From CAZFAP01 sp964516325 (GTDB lineage: Bacteria; Auribacterota; JABMQX01): a stretch of 22,102 bases of DNA. Shown one piece after another: positions 14,352 to 21,905 of this stretch (position 1 is the first letter of the stretch; each line of letters begins with the position of its first letter). The notes beneath the pieces were generated by a model. It had not been told where the DNA came from and searched no databases. It was given only the letters and a program-made list of their open reading frames with translations. Made by a program: the position numbers and the translations under genes. Location of the stretch: NCBI GenBank assembly GCA_964516325.1, contig CAZFAP010000074.1, positions 1 through 22,102 on the forward strand, written 5' to 3'.

Positions 14352-16076
14352 TTACCTGTCCTTTCCAGCTGCCTTGAGGAGCCTGGGGAGGGGGAGGGTG
14401 TTGAGTACGTCCTTTGCCTCGAGCCAGGCTCGACGGGCGGTGAACACGCCGTATTTCATCAACTCCAACTGCAACTTCGCATGAGCGTCCGTCGAGATGG
14501 AAATCTTCGCCCCCATCTCCTTTGCCATTTTTGCGTCCACATCTCTCAGATCGAGCCGGTCGGGATAAGCGTTAATCTCAACGATGACATTGTTGTCCAC
14601 AGCCGCTCGAATGACTTCCTTGAGGTCAACCTTATACGGCTCTCGCTCCAATATCAGCCGCCCCGTCGGATGACCAAGAAAATTCACGTGCGGGTTCTGC
14701 AACGCGCGAATGATCCGCTGCGTCATTTCCTTCTCTTCCATTGCAAACCGCGAGTGCACCGAAGCGATCACCACTTCGCATTCCTTCAGAATATCGTCCG
14801 AAAGGTCGAGCCTTCCGTCGGGCAAAATGTCAACCTCAATCCCTTTCAGCACTCGGAATCCCGAAAGAGCCGCGTTGAGCTTATCAATCCTCTTCAGGTG
14901 CGCCGCAAGCCGCTTCTCGTCGAGCCCCTTCGCTATGTGGACAGCCTTCGAGTGCTCCGTGATGGCGATGTATTCGTATCCGAGCTGCCGGGCTGCCTCG
15001 ACCATATCTCCGATGTCATCCTTCCCATCGCTCTCCTTCGTGTGCATCTGGAGGTCGCCGCGAATGTCCGATAACTCAATCAGCTTCGGAAGCCTCCCTT
15101 TCTCGGCAGCTTCAATCTCGCCGCGGTCCTCTCTCAATTCGGGCGGGATGAGCGGCAGCCCAAGCACATCATACACATCCTCCTCTTCCTTCCCCGCGAC
15201 CTTCTTATCGCTCGCAATCTCAAACACTCCATATTCGCTGAGTTTCAGCCCGCGGTCGTTCGCCCGGCTGCGGAGCGCGATATTGTGCGCCTTCGACCCG
15301 GTGAAATATTGCAGTCCGGAGCCGAAACTCCCCGCCTCCAGAACGCGTACGTCCACCTGCAACCCGCATCGTAGCCGCACACTCGACTTCGTCTCCCCCT
15401 TCGCAATCACCTCTTCCACGTCGTCATAAGAAGTAAACCTGTCCATGATCGGACAGGTCTTATCGCAGATGACGAGAATATCGAGGTCTCCAATCGTCTC
15501 GCATCGGCGCCGGAGGCTCCCCGAAGGCTCGACCCGCTTGACGCCCTTAACGCGCTTCAGATGCTCCACCAGTGCCTCCGCATACGTCAGCCCTACCGAA
15601 AGCTTGAATCGCCCCAGCCCCCGCCGCAAATTCTGAATCGCCTTCAGCAGCTTCTCCTCGCTTTTCTCTCCCATCCCTTCGAGCTCTCGGAGCTTCCCGG
15701 CTTTCGCGGCTTCCTCGAGCTTATCGAGCGTACCAATCCCAAGCTTATCGTAGAACAGCTTCGCCTTCTTCGGTCCCAGCCCTTCCACCCTCAGCAGCTC
15801 CAGAAGCCCCGCCGGCACCTTTGCCATTTGCTCCTCGAGGAATTTCAGTTTCCGCGTCTCGACGATTTCGACAATCTTCTTACTGATTCCCTCGCCGATC
15901 CCCGGAATCTCCTGAAGGTCTCGCCCGCTCTTGACCATCCCCGTCAGGCTCTCGCTCATATCCGCGAGAATTCTCGCGGCGTTCCGATATGACCGGATGC
16001 GGAACGGATTCTCGCCCTGGATTTCAAGCAGGTCCGCAATCGTCGCAAAAAAATCTGCGATTTGCTTGTTTTCCAT
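14352..16076 (-). CDS. polX: DNA polymerase X family protein with PHP domain
   Basis: This is a 574-residue bacterial PolX. Residues 1-150 contain the helical 8-kDa-like region with helix-hairpin-helix motifs (EIPGIGEGISKKIVEI at 56-71, RVEGLGPKKAKLF at 96-108). The polymerase core has GSLRRR at 186-191 and the catalytic carboxylates Asp197 and Asp199 (GDLDILV) and Asp242 (VDVRV). The C-terminal PHP domain begins at about 338 with metal ligands His345, Asp350, His375, Glu413, His441, His469, Asp530 and His532; position 343 is Gln (DLQMH) where many PHP domains have His. Such enzymes fill short gaps in base-excision repair, and the PHP part gives 3'-5' exonuclease or AP-site activity. It is first gene of the four-gene operon. 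Confidence 0.95.
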   Translation of the reverse strand: MENKQIADFFATIADLLEIQGENPFRIRSYRNAARILADMSESLTGMVKSGRDLQEIPGIGEGISKKIVEIVETRKLKFLEEQMAKVPAGLLELLRVEGLGPKKAKLFYDKLGIGTLDKLEEAAKAGKLRELEGMGEKSEEKLLKAIQNLRRGLGRFKLSVGLTYAEALVEHLKRVKGVKRVEPSGSLRRRCETIGDLDILVICDKTCPIMDRFTSYDDVEEVIAKGETKSSVRLRCGLQVDVRVLEAGSFGSGLQYFTGSKAHNIALRSRANDRGLKLSEYGVFEIASDKKVAGKEEEDVYDVLGLPLIPPELREDRGEIEAAEKGRLPKLIELSDIRGDLQMHTKESDGKDDIGDMVEAARQLGYEYIAITEHSKAVHIAKGLDEKRLAAHLKRIDKLNAALSGFRVLKGIEVDILPDGRLDLSDDILKECEVVIASVHSRFAMEEKEMTQRIIRALQNPHVNFLGHPTGRLILEREPYKVDLKEVIRAAVDNNVIVEINAYPDRLDLRDVDAKMAKEMGAKISISTDAHAKLQLELMKYGVFTARRAWLEAKDVLNTLPLPRLLKAAGKDR

Positions 16077-16145
16077 GCTCTCGAGCCTCGACTGGAACGG
16101 AATACAATTGCCGCCGCCTCCGCGACGCTCCCTCTCTCGACACCG

Positions 16146-16173
16146 ATGCTATCACAAACCGCGCGCCTGTCAA
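16146..16173 (-). promoter_or_regulatory. Promoter of the polX operon
   Basis: On the minus strand TTGACA (16173-16168), 16-bp spacer, TAGCAT (16151-16146). The leader would be about 63 nt. The -10 box is identical to that of tyrS. Confidence 0.6.
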
Positions 16174-16206
16174 CAAAATCGCTCACTCGCCAGCCGCCCT
16201 CAGATA

Positions 16207-16436
16207 TGGAACCGCAGAGTTCACGGAGACCGCTGAGGACTTCTGTTTGTGGCATCCCGCCTTTGGCAGGACACGGGGTGCTCGGCCTGCCATGGGCAAA
16301 ATGCCCATACCACGTTTCTCCGACGGGCGGCGCATCTCGGACACGATTGCAGCACTAACCGGATGATACTGTTAATCCCGTCCATGCTGTGCCAATTTCC
16401 CTTCTCTCTACGTTCCCTGCGTTCTCTGCGGTTACT
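16207..16436. repeat. Spacer segment bounded by inverted AACCGCAGAG repeats
   Basis: AACCGCAGAG followed by purine-rich sequence at 16210-16240 reappears inverted at 16402-16436 (CTCTGCGGTT at its right end). The first ten bases are identical; the next twenty match only about half. Similar AACCGCAGAG stretches are, as far as I recall, common in spacers of environmental bacteria. It may be a MITE-like remnant or two independent copies of a short repeat. The remaining spacer to 16586 shows no gene. Confidence 0.45.
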
Positions 16437-16586
16437 CCCCTGAAAACCAGGAGCCTGCCCGACGGCGCCGGTTTGGAAAAGACATCTAATCCCAAATCGC
16501 GTAGAATTTCGGAGTGCCTATCCTACGGCTTTTGGCCAAGCGCCTTGCGAGCGCCAGCGCACGGGAGAAAACCATATCCGGGAGAC

Positions 16587-19500
16587 ATGGAGGTGATCAG
16601 AACGCTCGGCATACTGACATCCGCACTCGTCACCGTCATTTCCCATAGCGTCGGCGGCTCGACGTGGTATGTAAACGGCTCGGTCCCTCAATCCGGCGAT
16701 GGAACCTCTTGGGCAACCGCCCTCAGGACCATCCAGAACGGAATGAACAAAGCGTCCGATGGCGATACGGTCCTTGTCGCCCAGGGAACCTACGTCCAGA
16801 ACATTGACTTCAAGGGAAAGAACATCGTTCTGCGCAGCACCGACCCGCTGAATCCCGATGTCGTCGCCGACACCATCATTGATGGCAATGCCGCCGGCTC
16901 CGTCGTCAGCTTCGCAGGAACGGAGGATGAAACCTGCGTGCTTGATGGATTCACCATCCGAAACGGCAAAGCCGCCTTCGGCGGCGGAATCCGCGGCCGC
17001 ATGCGCGATGCGCAGACCCACGCCACTCTCCGAAACAACCGCGTCATCGAGAACTCCGCCGGCAGAGGCGGCGGGGTATACGATTGCGATGGCTTGATCG
17101 AGAATAACCTCATCGCCGATAACGTCGCGGAAGGCGCCGTCCTCCAGGGGACCGTGTACGGCGACGGAGCGGGCCTGTACCGCTGCGACGGCGTCATCCG
17201 CAGCAATACCATCACCCGAAACTCCACGCGAGGCGGTGGCTGCCCCACGTTGCCCTGCGTTTACTCCGACGGGGGCGGACTCACCTACTGCAACGGTATC
17301 ATCGAGAACAACGTCATCACCGAGAACACAGCGGACCGAGGCGGCGGTCTCCTCGGCTGCAACGGCACCATCCGCAACAACACCGTCTCCGATAACCACG
17401 TCAACCGCGAAGGCGGCGGCCTCGCCTACTGCGACGCCACCATCGAAGGCAACACCATCAGCGATAACTCCGCCCCCGACGAAGGCGGCGGCCTTGCCTA
17501 CTGTGATGGAATCATCCGCAACAACCTCGTCTCCGACAACTTCGTCGTCGGCCCCCAAGGGTTCGGCGTCCACGGCGGCGCCTTCTCCGATTGCGACGGC
17601 GCCATCCAGAACAACACCGTCACTGGCAACTCCGCCTTCCACGGCGGCGCCATGACCTTCTGCGACGGCACTATCGAAGGTAACACCATTACCGGAAATA
17701 CCGCCCGAGGCAACGGCGGCGCCCTCTATTACTGTCAGGGAATAATCCAGAACAACGTCTTCTCCACAAACTCCGCCGCCTCCGACGGCGGCGCCTTGAA
17801 CTCCTGTTGGGGCGCCATCCAGAACAACCTCGTAATCGCCAACTCGGCAGGCGGCTTCGGCGGCGGGCTTGCCGTCTGCCGCGGCTCCATCCAAAACAAT
17901 ACCGTCGTCGGCAACTCCGCGGCCCACACCGGCGGCGGGCTTTACAACTGCCGCGGAACAATCGGCAATTGCATCCTCTGGGATAATACCGCTTCCGCCG
18001 ACGCCCAGGTCTCCCTTTCCTCGACGCCATTCTTCTCCTGCATTCAGGATTGGACCGGCAGTGGAGAAGGAAACATCGCCCCAGCGTCGCCCGGGTTCGC
18101 TGACATCCCGGGAGGAGACTATCATCTCGGAAGCGATTCCCCCTGCATAGACGCGGGCGCCAACTACTACTGGTTCGTCTGGCCCCAGCGCGATCTCGAC
18201 AGAAATTGCCGCCTCGCGGGCGAGAGCATAGATATGGGCTGCTATGAATACGGAGCGACTCCCGACACAGACGGCGACCTCCTCTCCGACCTCGAGGAAT
18301 CCGCCGCCGTAACCAGTCCCCAATACCCCGACAGCGACGGCGACGGCCTCCGCGACGGCCTCGAACTCCTGCGGCACAGCAACCCACGCAACCCGACGCC
18401 GCCGCGCCTCGTTCACATCCCTGCTGACCTCCCAGGAATTCAGGCGGCTCTCCTCCTTGCCGTGAATGGCGAAGAAATCGTCGTCGGCCCTGGAACCTAC
18501 CGCGAAAACCTCCACTTCTACGGCGTGGACGTCATCCTTCGCAGCTCGGACCCCGAGAATCTCGACGTCGTGAACTCCACAGTCCTCGACGGGAATGCCG
18601 CCGGCCCCACCGTCACCTTCACCGGCGACGAAAGCGATCGCTGCCTCCTCTCCGGCTTTACGATAACCGGCGGGTTAGCCGACTCCGGCGGAGGCATCCG
18701 CGGCGGGAGATTGACAAATCGAACGCACGCCACCATCCAGAACAACGTCATCACAGGAAACATCGCTGACCTCAATTACGGCGGGGGCATCTGCTACTGC
18801 AACGGAACCATCCGCAATAACACCATAGTCGGCAACTCCGTAACCCGCCATGGCGGCGGCCTCGCCCTGTGCGACGGCACCATCCGCAACAACACCATTG
18901 TCGGAAATTCCGCCGGAGCCTACGGAGGAGGGCTTTACATCTGCAACGGCTCCATTCAGAACAACCTCATCTCCGACAACGTCGCCAGAGGAACCTTCGT
19001 ATGGCGCGGCAAGGTCTATGGCGACGGCGGAGCCCTCGCCCTTTGTCGCGGCACCATCTTCAACAATCGGGTCCTTAACAACCGCGCTCTTCGGGGCGGC
19101 GCACTGGCTCTCTGCGAAGGCGCCATCCACAACAACCTCCTCGTCGGAAACCTCGCCACCGAAGAGGGCGGCGCCCTTCACTCCTGCAGGGGCGCCATTC
19201 TCAACAACACGGTCATCGCCAACCACGCAGACAAAACCGGCGGGGGGCTGTTCAATTGCACGACCGGCTCAATTCAGAATTGCATCCTCTGGTCGAACAC
19301 GGCGCCCGTCGGCGAACAGCTTCACGACTCAATCACCCCGAATTACTCCTCCATCCAGGATTGGACCGGAGGGGGTGAAGGGAACACCGCCGACGAACCC
19401 TCCTTCCTCGACCCCGACGGACCCGACAACGACCCCGAAACCCTCGACGACAACAACTATCATCTCTCCGCGGACTCCCCCTGCATTGACGCAGGCAGGA

Positions 19501-21050
19501 ATGAAGAATGGATGTGGCAGGGCGCCCTTGACCTCGACGGCAATCCCCGCATCCTCCGGGGTCGGTCCTCCCTCACCGTGGACATGGGAGTTTACGAGTT
19601 CATCCGCCAGGGAGCCGCAGGCGCCGTCTGGCGAGTGGACGACTCAGTCCCTCAGTCCGGCGACGGAACCTCCTGGCAAACCGCCTTCAAAACCATTCAG
19701 GAAGGAATAAACGCCGCCTCCGAAGGCGACACCGTCATCGTCGCCGCCGGAACCTACCCCGAAAACATCTCCTTCCACGGCAAGAACATCGTCCTTCGAA
19801 ACACCGACCCCCTCGATCCCACCGTCGTGGCCAGCACCATGCTCACCGGCGGCAGAACAGGCCCCGTCGTGACCTTTGACGGAAACGAGACCGAAACCTG
19901 CGTCCTATCCGGCTTCACCCTCCGCGACGGAAAAGCCCCTTACGGAGGCGGAATCTGCGGCGGCAACACCAGTCTCAGGACTCGCGCCGCCATCCGCAAC
20001 AACCTCATCACCGCCAACTCCGCCAACCACGGCGCCGGCGTCGCGTTTTGCAACGGCGCCATCGAGAACAACACAATCTCCGCCAACTCCGCCATTCAGA
20101 TGTACAGCGAAGGCGGCGGACTTGCCTATTGCGACGGCCCCATCACGAACAACAAAATCACCCGCAACACCTCCGTCTGGCGCGGCGGCGGACTCAGCCG
20201 CTGCAACGGCACAATCCAGGGCAACACAGTTTCCTCCAACTCCTCCTCGTCCGGTGCTGGCTTGGCATACTGCGCAGGACTCGTTCAGAGCAACGTCATC
20301 TCCTCCAACAAAGCCAAAGTCTGGGGCGGAGGGCTCTACTGGTGCGACGGCGCCATTCAGAGCAACCTCGTCAGCGGCAACACCGCCGGCTGGGGCGGCG
20401 GCTTGGCTTCCTGCGACGGCGCCATCCTGAACAATACAATCGTCGGCAACACCGCCACCAACAGCGGCGGCGGCCTCGCCTGGTGTCAGGGCCCCATTCG
20501 CAACTGCATCCTGTCGGCGAATGCGGCGCCCAGCAACCCCCAGCTTTACGACTCCCCTCAAATCACATTTTCCTGCATCGAGGACTGGACTGCGGGTGGC
20601 GAGGGCAATATCTCCCCGCCAGTTGCCGGGTTCGTTGACCCGGACGGACGCGACAACATCGTCTCCACATACGAAGACAACGAGTACCATCTTGCCCCCG
20701 ATTCTCCATGTATTGACGCCGGCAAAAACGATGACTCGATGTGGCGGGCAATTGACCTCGATGGAAATCCCCGCATCTTCTATGGCAAATCCTCCCTCAC
20801 CGTCGAGATGGGAGCGTACGAATACAATTCCTTCCCCTTCAGAATCGTCAACGTGTCCCCCTTGCGCGGCGGCGCCCAGCTCACCTGGACGAGCCGCCCC
20901 CAGGACACCTACACCGTCTGGTCATGCCTCGACCTTCTCAGTGCACAATGGATTGAGGAGGTGACAGTCCCCTCTCAAGGTAATTCCACAACCTGGACCG
21001 ATCCCGGCGTTACAGCTCGCCACAAATTCTATAGAATCGAGACCTGGTAA
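16587..21050 (+). CDS. Giant exported right-handed beta-helix protein with three blocks and a cysteine in every coil
   Basis: This protein of about 1,487 residues has a signal peptide (IRTLGILTSALVTVISHSVG). Three blocks each begin with a pectate-lyase/DUF1565-like start (TIQNGMNKASDGDTVLVAQG in block 1), continue as short coils of the pattern GGGLAYCDGTIRNNTIxxNSA, and end with DSPCIDAG. I count 12, 7 and 7 coils, each with one Cys at the same place, besides Asn ladders. Between blocks 1 and 2 lie two thrombospondin-3 type calcium motifs (DTDGDLLSD, DSDGDGLRD). The tail (about 20842-21050, TYTVWSCLDLLSAQW to FYRIETW) is a small beta domain. Polysaccharide binding, adhesion or lyase activity are all possible; no catalytic residues were identified. 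ATG 16587 has GGGAG only about 2-3 nt upstream; GTG 16593 has better spacing, and the frame is open back to 16389. Confidence 0.88.
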   Translation: MEVIRTLGILTSALVTVISHSVGGSTWYVNGSVPQSGDGTSWATALRTIQNGMNKASDGDTVLVAQGTYVQNIDFKGKNIVLRSTDPLNPDVVADTIIDGNAAGSVVSFAGTEDETCVLDGFTIRNGKAAFGGGIRGRMRDAQTHATLRNNRVIENSAGRGGGVYDCDGLIENNLIADNVAEGAVLQGTVYGDGAGLYRCDGVIRSNTITRNSTRGGGCPTLPCVYSDGGGLTYCNGIIENNVITENTADRGGGLLGCNGTIRNNTVSDNHVNREGGGLAYCDATIEGNTISDNSAPDEGGGLAYCDGIIRNNLVSDNFVVGPQGFGVHGGAFSDCDGAIQNNTVTGNSAFHGGAMTFCDGTIEGNTITGNTARGNGGALYYCQGIIQNNVFSTNSAASDGGALNSCWGAIQNNLVIANSAGGFGGGLAVCRGSIQNNTVVGNSAAHTGGGLYNCRGTIGNCILWDNTASADAQVSLSSTPFFSCIQDWTGSGEGNIAPASPGFADIPGGDYHLGSDSPCIDAGANYYWFVWPQRDLDRNCRLAGESIDMGCYEYGATPDTDGDLLSDLEESAAVTSPQYPDSDGDGLRDGLELLRHSNPRNPTPPRLVHIPADLPGIQAALLLAVNGEEIVVGPGTYRENLHFYGVDVILRSSDPENLDVVNSTVLDGNAAGPTVTFTGDESDRCLLSGFTITGGLADSGGGIRGGRLTNRTHATIQNNVITGNIADLNYGGGICYCNGTIRNNTIVGNSVTRHGGGLALCDGTIRNNTIVGNSAGAYGGGLYICNGSIQNNLISDNVARGTFVWRGKVYGDGGALALCRGTIFNNRVLNNRALRGGALALCEGAIHNNLLVGNLATEEGGALHSCRGAILNNTVIANHADKTGGGLFNCTTGSIQNCILWSNTAPVGEQLHDSITPNYSSIQDWTGGGEGNTADEPSFLDPDGPDNDPETLDDNNYHLSADSPCIDAGRNEEWMWQGALDLDGNPRILRGRSSLTVDMGVYEFIRQGAAGAVWRVDDSVPQSGDGTSWQTAFKTIQEGINAASEGDTVIVAAGTYPENISFHGKNIVLRNTDPLDPTVVASTMLTGGRTGPVVTFDGNETETCVLSGFTLRDGKAPYGGGICGGNTSLRTRAAIRNNLITANSANHGAGVAFCNGAIENNTISANSAIQMYSEGGGLAYCDGPITNNKITRNTSVWRGGGLSRCNGTIQGNTVSSNSSSSGAGLAYCAGLVQSNVISSNKAKVWGGGLYWCDGAIQSNLVSGNTAGWGGGLASCDGAILNNTIVGNTATNSGGGLAWCQGPIRNCILSANAAPSNPQLYDSPQITFSCIEDWTAGGEGNISPPVAGFVDPDGRDNIVSTYEDNEYHLAPDSPCIDAGKNDDSMWRAIDLDGNPRIFYGKSSLTVEMGAYEYNSFPFRIVNVSPLRGGAQLTWTSRPQDTYTVWSCLDLLSAQWIEEVTVPSQGNSTTWTDPGVTARHKFYRIETW
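17068..17995 (+). repeat. Beta-helix coil array, block 1 (12 coils)
   Basis: Twelve in-frame units, mostly 23-24 codons, of the form GG-x-L-x-x-C-x-G-x-I-x-N-N-x-I/V. Units 1, 2 and 6 carry insertions; the unit-2 insertion adds two more cysteines (GGGCPTLPC). Confidence 0.85.
18268..18390 (+). other. Thrombospondin-type-3 calcium-binding linker inside the beta-helix gene
   Basis: The stretch encodes DTDGDLLSDLEESAA and DSDGDGLRDGLELL, two Asp-rich calcium loops joining blocks 1 and 2. Such motifs stiffen linkers in secreted proteins when calcium is bound. Confidence 0.75.
18780..19310 (+). repeat. Beta-helix coil array, block 2 (7 coils)
   Basis: Seven units of the same coil pattern, each with the ladder cysteine. 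The block lacks the SVPQSGDGTSW segment that opens blocks 1 and 3; it begins instead with VHIPADLPGIQAAL after the calcium linker. Confidence 0.85.
20032..20525 (+). repeat. Beta-helix coil array, block 3 (7 coils)
   Basis: Seven units with the ladder cysteine. The block opening (about 19628-19970) is closest to that of block 1, sharing SVPQSGDGTSW, which suggests duplication of a whole block. Confidence 0.85.
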
Positions 21051-21247
21051 GCCCTCACATCACATGCCGGTGCGGCCGCATGTTCGTGGTTTGTCGCCCG
21101 TAATGCGTCACTCATGGGCGGGAGGAGTTGGAAGAAAGCCTATGCGATTGACGTCCTGAGCGCATCTGAGAGGATAAACCGCGCCGCGGAACACTTCAAG
21201 GAAGGATGAACATCTTGCGTACCAGAGAGTCCCCCAACCCCGTCCGC
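21051..21247. other. Convergent spacer between the beta-helix gene and rpmA
   Basis: About 200 bp. ACATGC/GCATGT (21062-21067, 21078-21083) forms a hairpin shortly after the beta-helix stop, with a second imperfect stem CGCCCG/TGGGCG further on; neither has a T run. A 31-codon plus-strand frame (21114-21209) reads like protein (SWKKAYAIDVLSASERINRA) but has no ribosome binding site and may be a gene fragment. Confidence 0.35.
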
Positions 21248-21502
21248 TCAGTTCGTAACAGGAAGGACGTTAACTCTCTTCGGGCTTGTCCCCGCAAACA
21301 CCACAATCCCGTCAATCAACGAAAAAAGCGTATCGTCCCCGCCGCGCCTCACATTCTTTCCCGGATGGATTCTCGTCCCCCTTTGCCGGACCAGAATGCT
21401 CCCGCTGGTGACGAACTGTCCTTCGTACCTCTTCACGCCGAGTCTTTTCGACCGACTATCCCGCCCGTTGCGGGTGCTTCCCATTCCCTTTTTATGAGCC
21501 AT
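21248..21502 (-). CDS. rpmA: 50S ribosomal protein L27
   Basis: This is an 84-residue protein, normal length for L27. It starts MAHKKGMGSTRNGRDS, the family's flexible N terminus that reaches toward the peptidyl transferase centre, without the cleavable leader found in some Firmicutes. GSILVRQRGTRIHPGKNVRRG is the conserved core. It follows rplU with 4 nt between stop and start, the usual rplU-rpmA order. The obg GTPase gene that often comes next is absent; the convergent beta-helix gene ends about 200 bp downstream. Confidence 0.98.
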   Translation of the reverse strand: MAHKKGMGSTRNGRDSRSKRLGVKRYEGQFVTSGSILVRQRGTRIHPGKNVRRGGDDTLFSLIDGIVVFAGTSPKRVNVLPVTN

Positions 21503-21506
21503 CGCC

Positions 21507-21833
21507 TTATCCCTTCTGCGGTTTCACTATCTGCTTGATTTGAACAACCGATATGTCCTGCCGGTGTCCGGTTCTTCGGTGGTACTTCTTCCGCCTCTTG
21601 AACTTCCCGACAAAAATCTTCTCGCCACGCGTCTGGTCAAGGAGCTCTCCCACAACCTTCGAGCCGCGCCCCAGGCGCGGCTGCCCGATGGCGTAGTCCT
21701 TCCCATCGCCGATCAGCAGCACCTTATCAAACGTAACCTCCTGCCCGGGCGAACCTTCGATCTTTTCGATCTCGATCGCGTCGCCTTCCTCGATCCTGTA
21801 CTGTTTCCCACCGGTTTCTATAACTGCGTACAT
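21507..21833 (-). CDS. rplU: 50S ribosomal protein L21
   Basis: This is a 108-residue protein, close to the normal family length. It starts MYAVIETGGKQYRIEEGD, the L21 signature, and keeps the C-terminal region KFKRRKKYHRRTGHRQ that binds 23S rRNA. AGGAG lies just 3 nt before the ATG, a tight spacing. It is first gene of the rplU-rpmA operon and has a clear promoter 45-70 nt upstream. Confidence 0.98.
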   Translation of the reverse strand: MYAVIETGGKQYRIEEGDAIEIEKIEGSPGQEVTFDKVLLIGDGKDYAIGQPRLGRGSKVVGELLDQTRGEKIFVGKFKRRKKYHRRTGHRQDISVVQIKQIVKPQKG

Positions 21834-21877
21834 ATTCTCCTATTCGCCTCCCATTCACTTTCGCCGATTGCACTCCC

Positions 21878-21905
21878 ATTATTGCATATTTCCCCCCCGT
21901 GTCAA
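21878..21905 (-). promoter_or_regulatory. Promoter of rplU-rpmA
   Basis: On the minus strand a perfect TTGACA (21905-21900), 16-bp spacer containing a G7 run, and AATAAT (21883-21878, 5 of 6 matches). Transcription would start near 21871, giving a short leader of about 38 nt. Confidence 0.7.

Noticed and set aside
12842..14377. A 511-codon plus-strand frame across gltX and the GIY-YIG gene
   Set aside because: It lies opposite two certain genes and crosses their boundary; its translation has no recognisable domain.
16518..18515. A 665-codon open frame on the minus strand, opposite the beta-helix gene
   Set aside because: It is an antisense shadow kept open by the biased codons of the Asn/Gly-rich repeats. 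It is low-complexity (Val, Ala, Gly, Asp), whereas the plus frame has clear coil motifs and a signal peptide.
21206..21538. Plus-strand 110-codon frame antisense to rpmA
   Set aside because: The rpmA product is certain; the plus translation is Pro/Arg/Ser-rich without motifs.
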